Position numbers and translations under genes: made by a program | Shown here: positions 38,249 to 51,200 of the stretch, piece after piece | How positions within the stretch are numbered: the stretch's first letter is position 1 | How the letters are laid out: each line of letters opens with the position of its first letter | Source of the DNA: Ciona intestinalis | Lineage: Eukaryota > Chordata > Ascidiacea > Phlebobranchia > Cionidae | NCBI RefSeq assembly: GCF_000224145.3 | Contig: NC_020166.2 | Span: 8,838,745-8,902,744, forward strand | Length of the DNA: 64,000 bases | Direction of reading: 5' to 3' | Notes under the pieces: model-generated | The model's input: only the letters and a program-made list of their open reading frames with translations | Database searches by the model: none | What the model was told of the DNA's origin: nothing

Positions 38249-41200
38249 ATGACTTCCCAGTTTGTTGGGCGGCATGTCACCGTTGATCTTGGGCCAAACC
38301 GGGGATTCATTCAAGGCAGGATCAAATCAGTAAACGCGACCGACCAAGCCATCACAATTACCAACCCCCACCAATCAGGAATACGATGTAATTTTGAGGA
38401 AATAACTTTAAGGTGAGTACCAACTATGTAGAAGTACGTGTGCTGTAAGGTATATTATATATATATATTTTTTTTTAAAGAGAGTTTTAAAATAGTAAAA
38501 TATAGGCCAATCGCTTGCTGACAATGTGTACCAGCTGTATAAAGTTAAGTTTACATTCTGAAAATTACAGTTATGTATTATTATACGAGGAATTATACTT
38601 TATTTTTATATTTTTGAAAGCGTGTACTAACTTTACTTGCTTGACAATGTTTACAAATGGAGCTGTTAATATCTACCTTATGAAATTTACAATTAGGTAT
38701 CGTTAGAACTTAAAGGAATATTACAACTAAACTATAAGCAACAAATGCATGTTGTTGGGGAATTTCGCTAATTAGTAAGAAAAATTTGCCCAAAAAAATC
38801 AGTACTTTTGTATAAAGCTGTAATAAATAATTTAAACGCTCAAAAGCGCGCGTAATAAATATACGCACAAATCTCCGCGTCTAATAATATTACAACTTAG
38901 TTTTTCCTATTTCATCTTTACAGTGCACAGGAAATAGTCGATCTCAAGTTGATTGATGAATTAATGGCAAACGGAGACACAAAGAAGGTCGTAGAAACAA
39001 AGAAAAATGAGAAAAGTTCCTCAGTTGCTCCAAAAACTCTTGTTGTGTCAACACACAATAAAACTACAACGCCAGCTTTTAATACGAACCCACAAACAAA
39101 CTCTCCGCCAAGACCAAGCCACAGTTTTAGAGAACAAAGACATCCGTATGTGAAAGATGGAAGACCAGTATTGTCAGGTAATGAAAATGACAAAATGTGG
39201 GCTAATATAGTTGGAAGTTTCATTGCTGTCTGGTTTTGTCTAACTCAGGGCTTCCAAAATGGGGGTTGTGACCCCGCAGAGGGTCATTTAACCTGCTTCA
39301 GGGGTCGCTGAGAGACTGTGCACAACTAATAAAGCAATTGTTATAACATGTCAGAGATAAACGTTGGTTGGGCATAAATTTTAATATAACAGTCCCCTTT
39401 TGAACATCTGGTTGCGTCACTGCCGAGGCCAGAGAGCATATTAATTTTAAACAAAGTAATGCATGTCTGCATATGTTAATTCTACTAACTGTAAAGGGTT
39501 TGAGATAATTTTAAGAGATAAAAAAGTTATGAGCAAAAAAGTTGGCAGAACCTTGAGCTGTGTAGTATGGATTTACTGATGCTGTAAAAGCTTAGGTTTA
39601 CGCTCGGAAAGTGGGCCAGTAATGATATTTTCAACTGTCATGTTGTATCTTTTAAGAAATGTTAATAATTTAAACGAGTATCACCATTGAGAATACTTAG
39701 ATTCCATATTATTTTCCTGAATTCACAATTCTTTACTCTTGGTATTGATTGCAAGTTGGAGCGGATAAATTATGCATAAATTCCAAATTCAGTTTGTACT
39801 TCAAAGCATTAATCCATATTAGTTGACAAATGCCATAAAATATTTATTTTATCATCACAGGGCAACCACTCCGACAAAAGTCCGGCCGAAACCGAAACGC
39901 ACCGGATTGTTTTAACATTGACCAATCAGAACTTGACGAGGATTTTGATTTTGAGAAAAATTTGGCACTTTTTGATAAACAAGCCGTTTTTGATGAAGTT
40001 TATTCTGGGAGCGATGGAGAAGTCAGGTAAGAGGTTTATTTGTATTTGTTGTACATAATGTTAGAAAAGTCACTTTTTTATATTTTCTGATTGAGGTGTT
40101 TAGAAACAACAGTGACTTTCCAAACACACCGTATGAGATCTATTATAACATTAGGCGCCAAACCTAGGGTGGCAGAGTTGGCAAGCCTACCTTGGAATTA
40201 TTTTTACTGCATTAATCGGTAAACTAAGAAACAAAACTTACGTTTGGCTCATGGAGTCATGGTCATGGGAATATGTGTGAATGTATCCAAATATCTAACT
40301 ATTAATATCAAACTAGCAACATACATGCTTAAATGTCTTGTCTTATAAAGTTACACTTATTAAACTTTTACTCAAAATATTGCACTTTTGAAAAGTTAAT
40401 TTTGTTAAATTTTTTAAAAAGTTAATTTTATCTGAATTTTACTTAAGAACTCCATTAAAAAATCGCCGCAACAAGCCAGAAGTAAAATACAGACACGATG
40501 AGAATGTATTGGGGAATGGACCTGTGGTATATCGACAAATTGTCACCCAGGAAACTTCTAATCACCATATTGCTGAATATTATACTGGTAAAACCAAGAT
40601 TTCTTGATATTTAAACATTATTTTGAAACATTTTTAGTTTTATTCTTAATAAATCTAAACACGTCATTATTTTTGCCAACTAACATTTTCTTCCATTTTG
40701 TTTTTTTTCTAAAATATGTTTCTATTCTTTTATAATCAAACTTTTTTTTCCTCAATTTAAAAAAGTTTTGTCTAAAAAATCTTCTCAATGGTCCACATAC
40801 ATTAATATTGTGAACATCTATTTGTTTGCCTTGTTACCTGGTTACCAGACCTTTTAACTTTCTTTCTTCTGATGTGGTAGGTGCCACCATGTTTCAAGCG
40901 TAGGCATCTGGCATTGCTGTAACCTGATGGGTAGCGAGAAGCTATACCGGTTGTCTGGTGTAATAATTTCCTTGTGGAAATTAATGTTTTATGGTATTTG
41001 TGTTATGTTGTATATCAGATAAGGGGTCCCATATGCAGGGAACAAACACAGATGACCTCTTAGTTACCTCAAACAGAAAAGGAAAAAAGGCAAAAATTCC
41101 TTTTTCTCAATTTTTTCAATTTAGTTTTAGAGTTTTTATTTTATTTAAATCCTTTTTTTTATTTTTTAGATGCTGGACTTGTGGTCCCGTGTGTATCTTC

Positions 41201-43434
41201 CACCACCCACAAAAACATCTGCAGAGTGGCAGAGGAGATGGGCATCAGCAAAACTCGGCAGATAGAGACTTTTGGAATCAACACAAGTCAAATGGCGTTC
41301 AGTATGCTTGGGGGAGCAAACAGGTAAACTTGGTGAAAATTTTTAACTTTATGCTAAAACTTTATAACAAATAACAAAGTTTTTACGCAAATAATTTTTT
41401 ATTGTTTAAATAGTTATTTTCTACGCAGCTCTACTGCATCGACATTTAAAATGTTTAATTTAGACACTTTAGGCACAATTTTTCTATCATTTTCGTAACA
41501 AAATTTAAACAATTCTTTAACATTACAAGTATTTTTTTTAAATTCTCTAACCTTGAAATTAAAAAAAAAAATTTGTTTGATAGACTTCATCCGAGGAATG
41601 CTCACCAGCGTCCCCATGTGGTAGTTTTAACGGGGCCTCACCAGGTTGGAGCGCAAGGTATTGCGACCGCACGTCATTTGTCAAATCAGAACTTACATGT
41701 TGATGTTTTTATGGCTGATGTTGTGAAAGTAAGTTTGTTACATTTTTTTATGTTGAAGTTTTGTTACCATTCTGTTCTATTCTATGTTGGTGAGGTTTGT
41801 GATAGTGTTGCCTTTATTTTATTTTCCCACTTTGTTAAACTAAATCTTCTGGCATTTGGCAACACTATTAATTATTTTGCGACGTGTACGCTTAAACGCG
41901 CATCGTTAACTTTCTTATGTTTTCTTGTTTAATCCTTAGATTATTTTCTTCTCGTTTAAGTCCTACTGTTGAGTAAAGATTCCATATGTGTTTTACTGAG
42001 ACTTTCGTTTTAAATTTAATTAAGCCTCGTCAAATAGATTTTCGACACCGTCCTTCTTGAGGACCTAGGATTTAATTTAGATTTGGCCCATTGTCCCGAC
42101 ACTATATTTTATATGTGTGAGGTCCTTGTTTAGGACACTGGGATTTAAGCCAGATTTGTCCCATTAATTCAAGCACCTTATCAATAAAGTATCATGTTAT
42201 CCATAACTTCCACAGATGCACGATTTTCTTCAAGATGAACTCAAGTTGCTCAGCTTGACCACAGCTAGATTAAGTACCGATATAAAAGGTATTCATTTAT
42301 TTGTATTAATTTAAAAAAAACAAGCAAAATACTTAAGCACAGTGGTTTTCAACCATAAAAACCTTTTGTATGAAACTGTAATAAATTCCGTGAATCTGAC
42401 CATGATCTGGTGCTCATAGAGTTAAACGATTCTTGTGTAAAGAAATACAGTAAGGATCTGGTGCTACCAAATACCTAACAGATAAAAATCAAGTCCAACT
42501 GATTGTATAATAAAAGAAATATATATTTGGTATTGTACGTATACGCCGTAATCCCAATATTTAAAATTCACCACTTTTGTCTAAAATAAAAATTATTATA
42601 TGAAATATATGATATGAATATATTTCGTACCCACGTTATCCAAAAATAACCATTTTTATCCAAAATGACAAATTTTGATTTCAGATTTACCGACCACCCC
42701 TGTTGACTTGGTGATTGTTGCCATGGACGATGAAGATACCGTGTTTCTACGACAACAAGCGTGGTACAAGATGGCCACCAAGTGGTGTAGTTCCAACATG
42801 GCTCCAATACTTTATTTATGTCCCCCAAATCACCAGGTTCATTTTATTTATTTTTTTACGAAAAAAGAAGTAAAAGAAGTATTAGGTTAGGGTAAAATGG
42901 TTCATGTTTTTGTTTTAATTTTATTGTCAGATTTGCTAGTAAAAACTTTTACAGAGTTGTATAATGTTTTTTAAGGACTGTAAAAGAGCTTTGTTTAATG
43001 TTAAAAACCCAATCAGGAAATATGGGATATCATGTGCTAACAGTATCCATCTTAGCTCGCACTAACACCTCAACTTGTTTAAACTTTGATTTTGTTATTT
43101 GTTATAATTTGTCATTGAAGTTTTAAAATTTCTGTTAAAAATGTCTAAAATTAAATTCTTGTGTCATAAACTTTAAAATCAAATCTGTGGGTCATCAAAA
43201 TTTGAAACTTACTATTTATGTCATAAAAATTCAAATTATTTCCAGGAAGTGAAGCCCGCTATTGACATCAAGTGGTCGTTATGCAGTATCCTCCCGAGAT
43301 CGCTCCCAACATCCTACGGGATGATTTATCTTCTTGATCTTAGTTTTCCTCCAAAAGTTTTCAAAAAGATTGGGATTAAATATCAATCTCCATTTTGCTC
43401 TAAACCATTTATTGCACTACATAGAAGTCACTAG
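38249..43434 (+). CDS. EDC3: Enhancer of mRNA-decapping protein 3
   Basis: A P-body scaffold that activates DCP2 decapping and binds DDX6. Exons 38249-38412, 38924-39177, 39861-40026, 40448-40587, 41170-41323, 41584-41728, 42216-42288, 42685-42836, 43246-43434 join in phase to give 478 residues (human 508). The N-terminal Lsm-like domain covers about 1-60 (VTVDLGPNRGFIQGRI). The FDF helix that binds DDX6 is at about 164-180 (LDEDFDFEKNLALFDKQAVF; human TDFDFEGNLALFDKAAVF). The C-terminal YjeF_N domain covers about 235-478: GLVVPCVS, RLHPRNAHQRPHVVVLTGPH, QGIATARHL, PTTPVDLVIVAMD, IKWSLC, KYQSPFCSKPFIALH. The linker between Lsm and FDF is shorter than in vertebrates. A hAT-like end lies in intron 2. 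Confidence 0.97.
39246..39325 (+). mobile_element. hAT-like transposon end
   Basis: CAGGGCTTCCAAAATGGGGG, TTGTGACCCCGCAGAGGGTC and CTTCAGGGGTCGCTGAGAG resemble the ends of many hAT-type non-autonomous elements (CAGGG.TTCC.AA..GGGG...GACCCC). The opposite end was not found in the intron, so it is probably a fragment. Confidence 0.5.
40150..40330 (+). repeat. Dispersed repeat (GCGCCAAACCTGGGGTGGCA family), copy 3
   Basis: TTAGGCGCCAAACCTAGGGT, GGCAGAGTTGGCAAGCCTAC, then a diverged body. In EDC3 intron 3. Confidence 0.55.
42055..42190 (+). repeat. Dispersed low-copy repeat (GATTTGGCCCATTG)
   Basis: Two related halves (TTTAGATTTGGCCCATTGTC and TAAGCCAGATTTGTCCCATT, each preceded by AGGACC.. or AGGACACTGG) resemble bases 485-580. 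In EDC3 intron 6. Confidence 0.4.
42375..42510 (+). repeat. Dispersed repeat (GATCTGGTGCTA family), copy 3
   Basis: CTGTAATAAATTCCGTGAAT, CTGACCATGATCTGGTGCTC, GGATCTGGTGCTACCAAAT, AAAAATCAAGTCCAACTG: the longest copy, linking the motifs seen at 2118-2200 and 30050-30140. In EDC3 intron 7. Confidence 0.6.
42884..43062. mobile_element. MITE (TAGTAGGGTGGGG family), strongly diverged
   Basis: TTAGGTTAGGGTAAAATGGT, TTTTATTGTCAGATTTGCTA, AATCAGGAAATATGGGATAT, CATGTGCTAAC follow the order of the family core; both ends are decayed. In EDC3 intron 8. Confidence 0.55.
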
Positions 43435-43907
43435 AAAAACTCGAAAAAACAAAAATCTTAAATATAAACTTAACCCATTGTAGATATTTTTCTACTTATT
43501 CAACACAAAATTCTGCTGTACAAATTTTCTGTTGCAAAAAAAATTAAAACAGTTTTATAATTGCACTGTAAATTTAAGTATAAAAAACAACAAATGCTGA
43601 AAATAACCGGAACAATGTTTTCCTAACCGTCTACAAAATGCTGCCCGATTTTGGTCATTTCCTACCTACTGCCTGGTCATATTGCTGTTCTAAATAATAA
43701 TGCTAGTATTTCGTGTAAAAAAGTCACTAATGCTAACTATTGGACATTCAATTCCATAAAAAAAAACGTATTTATACTCTTTTAGGGTTTTGTTTTTTTA
43801 CTATATTATCTAGTAATTTACATAATCAATATTTCAGCTCCATATTTGGATTCTGCAAATATGATTTTATTTTTTACTCTTTTAACTTAAATCTCTTCAT
43901 GTCTTGT

Positions 43908-43913
43908 AATAAA
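43908..43913 (+). terminator. Candidate poly(A) signal, EDC3
   Basis: AATAAA in TCTTGTAATAAAAATGC, about 470 bp past the EDC3 stop; a second AATAAA lies at 43993-43998. Confidence 0.4.
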
Positions 43914-44149
43914 AATGCTTGAGTAAAAATTGATTGTCAGATGGGTTGTATTTCTTCGGTCTGTGTTGTTTTGCTTATTTAAAGAGTCAAGTAATAAATT
44001 AAAAAAGGGTATGGTAATTTGGTTCAGTAGTTGACTGCCTTTGGTCCAGAGAATATAGTTGGAGGTTCAACGCTGCTTCTATTGAGGGCGTATGTTTTCT
44101 TAAAAAAGACTCTGCGGCAAATGTTCACTTTTGTTATCTGAATAGCCAG

Positions 44150-44318
44150 TGAGGTAAGACGGGACACCGTTGGTCCATCATGTNTTAAACAATTAACAAC
44201 GGTGTGTGGGTGTCGTAAGAACGGTTTTATAATGCTTTAAAGGTTCTTTACTTACTACAAAACTAGACGAGAAACATAAAGAAAAGGTGTCTCATGTTCC
44301 CCCACTCTACTATATCTT
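44150..44318. mobile_element. MITE (TAGTAGGGTGGGG family)
   Basis: GTGAGGTAAGACGGGACACC, AACAATTAACAACGGTGTGT, right end CATGTTCCCCCACTCTACTA. Contains the single ambiguous base near 44184. Confidence 0.85.
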
Positions 44319-44548
44319 TATTTCCTCTAAATGCATTAGTTTATAAATATCGTTAATTTTATCCATGTATCACTGGGAAATTACTTATCGGGTGAAAAAA
44401 TAAAAGGCAACAAATAAAACTTTATTTATTTATTTCTATACTTTATTGTTAAACTGCGTGACAATATTCTTGTAGTGATTAATTATAAGCAATACTAGAA
44501 CAACTAAATGTAAAAACAATTGCAATCTGCTAAAAAGAGTTCTCAACA

Positions 44549-44766
44549 TCAGCAAAAATAAACTGTACGACCGAAAAATAAAATCCCCCCAAAAAAAACA
44601 AGATTAAGTAATATTGCTTGAAGACTACATCTGGAGCGGCAAGTCACAACCATCTTGCTAAAGGCAAGTATAGCAAGCGCTGCAATCAACGTCTTAAATG
44701 CTGCGTGCTGCGGCGCACCAATCAACGTTTCTGCTGCAGACTCGTACACACAACTGCGCAGTTCGA
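44549..44766 (-). CDS. Possible small membrane protein exon (weak)
   Basis: An open frame of about 70 codons with two hydrophobic stretches (FKTLIAALAILAFSKMV; AILLNLVFFGGILFFG) ending in TGA. It has no ATG at the start of the hydrophobic part. A weak splice acceptor (polypyrimidine tract then CTGCGCAG) precedes it at about 44755, so it could be the last exon of a gene whose other exons are not found. TTTATT near 44450 could serve as a poly(A) signal. No family recognised; it may be chance. Confidence 0.2.
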
Positions 44767-44947
44767 GTAACAAGGGACAAAAAGTAGGTTTACAAAATGG
44801 CTGATGTTTAATTTAGGTTGAAATTAAGGTAAATACAGCTTTGAAAAGTTTGTTTTTAATGTATTCTGTGCCATGTAAATATATTTAGTTTCTAACTTTA
44901 CTATTCAGTTCATTAGATTAAATAGCAGATTCCCCTTATAGGACTTT

Positions 44948-45138
44948 GTGTAGTAGGTTGGGGGAAGATGGGACGCCTTTTCATTCTACCTTTTTATCCC
45001 TTTTTTGTAGTAAACAAAGAACATTCAAAGAACTATAAAACCGCATCCTCGCGGCTCCCATAGACCGTTGTTAATTGTTTTAAACACGATCATGGTGTTT
45101 AGCCATTAGGTGCTAAAGGTCGCCCCCACTCTACTATA
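44948..45138. mobile_element. MITE (TAGTAGGGTGGGG family)
   Basis: TAGTAGGTTGGGGGAAGATG at left, CGCCCCCACTCTACTATAT at right, core CCGTTGTTAATTGTTTTAAA. Ends about 60 bp before the SLCO start codon. Confidence 0.9.
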
Positions 45139-45200
45139 TCCAACTTTACTATTCAGTTTATTGCATATAAGATAGTTTGATAGTAGACCCTGTTTACAAA

Positions 45201-48200
45201 ATGTCGTATTTGGAAACGCCTACTACCAGTGCTGGTAAGAAACCAAACAGAAGACGATGTAGAAATAGAAGTGTCCAGGATGTTCTTAGTCCACAATCAA
45301 AGGCAGATGCTCTGCTTTTACTTTCGCCGAAGTCACACACTATTACGAAGTATAGAGACGATTGCAAGTCAGAAAAGAAGATCTGGCGCTTCGTGATCTG
45401 TCTTATTGTGATGCATCTATTCACTGGAATGCTGCTGTATTCAGTTAAGGTTAGAATTCGACCTATGGATTATACCCTCACTAATGTTTGGTTTCAATGA
45501 AACCAGTCAATGAAATACACCGCGTGTATTTCGCATTGTTAATTTAATTGTACCTATATGGGGAATATTAATTTATTAAATATTTTACATGTATAACGTT
45601 AAAATAATAAGACATTTTTAATAAAGCAAATTATTCAAACATTATGTATAATGTTAGTTTGTTCAAGCACCTTTATAATGTTAATATTTTAAATTATTTT
45701 TAAACTGTAAGTTTAATATAAATTTTTGTATTGGTAATTTATCAGACATACGCGACAACGATTGAACGTAGATATGGTTTATCAGCTTCAATGATTGGTT
45801 TAATAGTTGCTGGTAGCGATATCGGACATTTGATTTCACTCATTCCTTCAGCATTGGCAGCATCCATATTTCCACGGTAAGCTAGCGTTTAATATATAAA
45901 AATAATAATAATCATCCACTAAGTAACATACTTGGTGACTCGTAAGCTGGCACGAGGTGCTGAAACAGGACAACCTGTTATATAACGACTGACGTTTTCC
46001 GGCCACGCCAGGTTAAAGCAAGTTACATTCATTCATTCATGTTATAATATAATATACTTGTCGTGGGTTACTTTGGCGTTAATTGTTTTGACCAGAGACT
46101 TTATACGTTCACAATGGTAGCAGCGACGAGCCTTGAACCTATCTCTCTGGATTAAAGGCAGAGGCCGCTGACCCCCTTGTCACTCGAAATGTAATGCAAA
46201 GCAAGACTGGTTCTAAAACTAAGTACATATTTTAAAACAAAAACGCAAATAATATTGAATCTTGAAATGTACAGTCCGAAGCAGGACGCCCCAGTATTTT
46301 ATTGAATATATTGCGTTACTCTTATACACAGCCCAATTCTGATTTCTTGCGGTGGATTGTTAATGGCGTTTGGTGGAGCACTTTGTTGTCTTCCTCACTT
46401 TCTGTGCGGATTGTACGTACCTCTTACGCACACGATGACCAACATTACTCAAAACTTGTTGGAGGGAGAGAAAAACACGCTCTATTCTCCACAAATGTGT
46501 ACAACTGTAAGTTTGTATTATAATCTTTTTTAATATATATAGTATACTGTAAAATAAGATGGGATACTGTTAGCACATAATATCCAAATATCCTGATCGT
46601 GTTTTGAACAATTAAAAGTGCTACTTTAGAGTCGTTCGGCTACGGTTATATATATCTGTAAATAATCTGTGTTTACTACCAAATGAGACAAAAAGGGAAA
46701 ATTGGGCCATCTTAATTACCGAAACGTACTTATTGAGAGAATTATATTTATCTGCAGGATGATTATCAATTTGTCAAACAATGGAATGACGTTGATTTTG
46801 AAAGGTAAAAACTGAACTAGTTATATAGTAGGGTGGGAAAGTTGAGACACTTTAGCACATAATATCCAAATATCCTGATCGTGTTTTAATCAATTAACAA
46901 CGGTCTATGGGGGTCGCAAGGTTGCGGTTTTATAATTCTTTGATTGTTCTTTGTTTACCAAATGGGACAAGAAAATAGAATGAAAATGTGTCCCATCTCC
47001 CCCCGCGCCCAATACTATATATGACTAAAAGACACAAAATAATTCTGTGGCCGATTCCATTAACTGTTGTTATAAACCGCTTTTCGATTTTAGCAACGCG
47101 TCATATCATAACCTAAGAGCCATCGACGAGACAGAAAATGCTCTTCCAAAAATTCTTTGTTCCAAGGCAGAAGTTGAAGCAATATTTTTGTTATCGACGT
47201 TATTGATGGGTTTCGGTGCTGGGCCTGTTGTAACTCTGCATTTCTCTTATATTGATGATTTTGCAGCGCCTACAAAATCACCACTCTACATAGGTTGGTA
47301 ATTGATATATTGTAATAATAATAATGGTGCTGTGGGGTAAGAGGTAAAACTAACAACGCCATTTAACCGGGAGTCCAAAAGAGTTTTCGTTGTGGATTGT
47401 TTAAAATTCAATTAGGAAATATGAGATGATATTGAGTGCTAACGGTATTCCATCTTTCCCACAGTAGGCTACATTATCACATAAATTCGTCTCTAGAAAT
47501 ACTATAATTACATTGATAACATACAATTAGATTTTTTGTTAAAAATGTATAGACTCTTTTTAGATAAAATATTCTCTTCACTTTATGAGGCACAAATTTT
47601 CACTAAACAATAAGTAACTTTAACATGCTTAATATTAAACAGCTGCTGTGCAAACTTGTTCGATCATTGGCGTCATGTTCAGCTACGGAATCGCTGGCAT
47701 AGCAAGCAAGTTATACGTCGATATCGGTAATATTGTTTTAACTTTTTTTAGTGCACATAAATTTGTCTTAGTTGTCAGCCATACTGAAAAAACACACCCA
47801 CAAAGTAACATACGTGGTAACTCGTAAGTTGACTTGAAATGTATGAAACAGAACACCAGGGTTATATAAAGACCGTCGTTTTCCAACCACGCGAAGATAA
47901 AATAAGTTACCTTTTCATTTCTTACTAAATTATTTAACGACTTTTTACCTTTTTACGACTTTCTGCGGCAGAATCGAAAAAACACTAGTTTTCTGATATT
48001 TAAACCTGTTTATATACTTTGTTGCAGGAAGATTGAACTCGGAAAACATTGCGCTTCGTCCCGGTGACGTACAATGGGTCGGTGCTTGGTGGTTGGGGTT
48101 CATTATATCTTCATGTGGAAGTTTTGTCTTTAGTTTGCCACTCATGTGTTTTAAAGACGAGAGCGATTTCGATCTAGTTTTTGACGAGGAGACCAATTTA

Positions 48201-51200
48201 TTACAGAGTTCGAATTTAGGTAGATTCGGTATAGGTTATTTCCCACTTCCGGTACCACCAAATATTTTGTCAAGTACGTTCATTTAAGCAACGTTTAAAC
48301 ATAAACTAAAACAATTACTGACGGTTTTACAAATTTTTTTTGAATGTAAACGTAAAAACTGTACAAACCGATATTTAGATGTTACTGGTGTTGGGCTACA
48401 TAATTCCAACAAATGTACAAATGATCAGCCACACAGTAATCGTCACCATCTATTGTCACCTGTGCGGAAAACAAGGATCAAATCGGAAGTTGCAGATAGT
48501 GGTAATTACGTTCAGTTTGCAATAGATTAAACTCAAAATTTCACTTTACATTATTTTAATAATTTAAACATTTCATACAAAAAACCTTATATACTTCTAG
48601 GGATTAAAGTTTTTGTATTGTTTTATAGCTTAAAATGGTTATCTACACATGTTTTATTTCGGATTTTTACATATATTTTTTTTATTTTTCACACACCTTT
48701 ACATAACTAATATTCTGTATAATGTGAAATTAATACTAACTTTGTTTCAGATGTTATCCATCCTTTACAACATATTCTGACGAACCCAGCTGTCAGCATC
48801 TCCCTTCTATCTACCATAGGCTGGCACTTTCAACCACTAACAAATGGAACATTTGTGTTAAAATATCTCCAACAAGAGTTTCTCATGTCTGTCTCGTCTT
48901 CCAGTTTGACCGTTGGTAAATATTATAACATACATTGACCATAAATATTTAATTTTTCAAATTTTTTCTATTTTTAACTAAAATTTTAGTGAATATTGAA
49001 ACTATGTACCTTTCAAACTCATAATCATATCCTACCTTCAAAATCCTGAGCTGAAACAACTATTTTTTTGCCAACCGAGGTGCAATCATATGGCTGCCTG
49101 CTATTTTGGGAATTCCCCTTGGTGGATACCTATATTCTAAACAAAACTGGAGCGACAGAAAGGCAGCGTGGTTTATTGCAGTTCTCATGATCTTATCTAG
49201 CATCTACTACCCTGCCGGTAAGCGGACTTTTTCCAGATAAAGTCCCAAAAATAAAAATTACATCTTGTGACCCACTGGGAATTCCATAATTTTAATAATG
49301 TAATGCTAGGCTATTAAATGGGAATTCCAAATACCCTAAGGTGGTGAATGGAAATTTTGAGTTTTACTGACACTTTCCAAACTTGTGGCTTTCAAAATAA
49401 TTGAACCAACAAGCATATACTAATTATATCATTACTTATCCATTATATCAACCTAAAAAAATATAAACCACTTTAAATTTATACAGCTCTTTTATTAATT
49501 CCTGTCTTACATTGATTTCTATCCAACAGGATGCCCAACAAAAGATGTTATCGGCTTGACGACCGTAACCATGGAAACTGACAAATGTGCTAACTCATGC
49601 TTATGTGACAATCTCACCTTTGACCCAGTGTGTGGATCTGACGAGCGAACCTATGTGACCCCATGCCACGCTGGGTGCAACACTATGAATGCTGACAATA
49701 ATATGAAAGAACCAGTAAGTTTAAGATGAAATCAAATGGTTTTTAATTAAACCATCTTGTAATATAGTGTTGTGGGGTAAGGTGGGATACAGTTGGCACT
49801 TTAATATTTCTTGTTCGTGTTTTAGCAATTAACAATTTTCTTTTTGCTAGCTACGGTTATGCATTTCTAAACAATTTTTGTTTACTATCAAATGGAACAA
49901 TAAATGTTAATGAAAACATGCTCCATCTTACCCCACCCTACTATATTTTTAAACACTGATAATAGTTATATAAAAACAAATTATTAAAACCTTTATCCAA
50001 CCACAGCAGTATAATCAAGCATTAAGAGTTACACTATCAAGTTTTTTTGATTTGTTTTAGCATTTTGAATTATGTATTTTGAATCAAACATATCATTTAG
50101 AATTTTGAATCGTGTAAATGTGTTGGATTACTAAGTGAAAACTACAGTCAAAGCAATGTGACTGCTGCTATTAATGGATTCTGCACAAATAAGTAAGAAC
50201 CAATTTGATATTGGAATATCTAAATTTAAAATATTTAATACAAAAGGCCTAATTTTTTGTAACCTTGGTATAATTTTTAAGTAGCATTTAAGGTAACATT
50301 ACATTCACAATTTATTTTTGATGTTTGCACCTTTAAAGAGCTATGGCCTTTCCCATGCTAGTACGCACATATATACACAACATGCACATATCTGCTTTTT
50401 AAACAAATTCTAAACATTTTCAGCATAATTTGTTTCATCGCCTTCTCTCCTCTACCAGGTGTTCCCCCTCACAACTACATATATTTGTTATCAACTTTAT
50501 TCTCCGTGTATTGCTGCTCTGTATGACCTACGTACCGTACGGGGTCTTTATCATGCGCAGCGTACGTCAGACCGACAAAGCAGTAGTCATCGCGCTTAAA
50601 GAAATCATGGGAAAGTTGCTTGGTAAGATATAAGGTGGTAAGCACTTTTCAGTGTAATCTTGGCTTCTTACACCATACGAAGCAAATCTTTTGACACATG
50701 TTTCATGTATCTATATTAAACAGTTGCGCTCTAGCTGAAAAAATCTCCCGGCGAAATCAGAGCATAACTTTTGCTGCTTTTCAAAAAAAAAATTACCGCA
50801 GGTTTTTTTTAAGTCGTTCATTGAGCTAACAAAGCGGAAGGCCTAAACCGATTAACCTACAGAGATTGTAGATTACTGCCTTGCTTATCTCCGTCTCTAC
50901 AAAACGATACGATTATGCTGTTTAAGCTTCTTAACTATAACAGTTTTATCAAAGCGTTCATTCCGCTTTCCATAAAAATTTATATAACCGTGCATTTTCA
51001 TGGAAAGTCGCATTCTGGATTTTTTTTTGAACGACTGTTTTATTTTGTTAGGTGAAATACCTGGCAGTATCTTAGCGGGTAAGCTGTTTGATTCGTGTTG
51101 TCAATTCTGGTCGAAAGAGGAATCTGGTGGCTGCCAGTTGTATGACCTTGACCTGTTACGTATTCGGTAAGCGAACCTATTTCCTAAACCCGTTACTGCA

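Larger units (their letters stand above)
43435..45200. other. Spacer between EDC3 and the SLCO gene
   Basis: EDC3 3' flank with AATAAA at 43908-43913, two MITEs (44150-44318 and 44948-45138), a weak reverse-strand reading frame (44549-44773), and the presumed SLCO promoter. One ambiguous base near 44184. Confidence 0.5.

Noticed and set aside
38918-39223. 101-codon reverse-strand frame
   Set aside because: Shadow of EDC3 exon 2, whose forward frame fits the family and its splice phases.
40991-41169. Possible cassette exon in EDC3 intron 4 (starts DKGSHMQGTNTDDLL after an AG)
   Set aside because: No usable donor follows, and the EDC3 family alignment joins exon 4 directly to DAGLVVPCVS.
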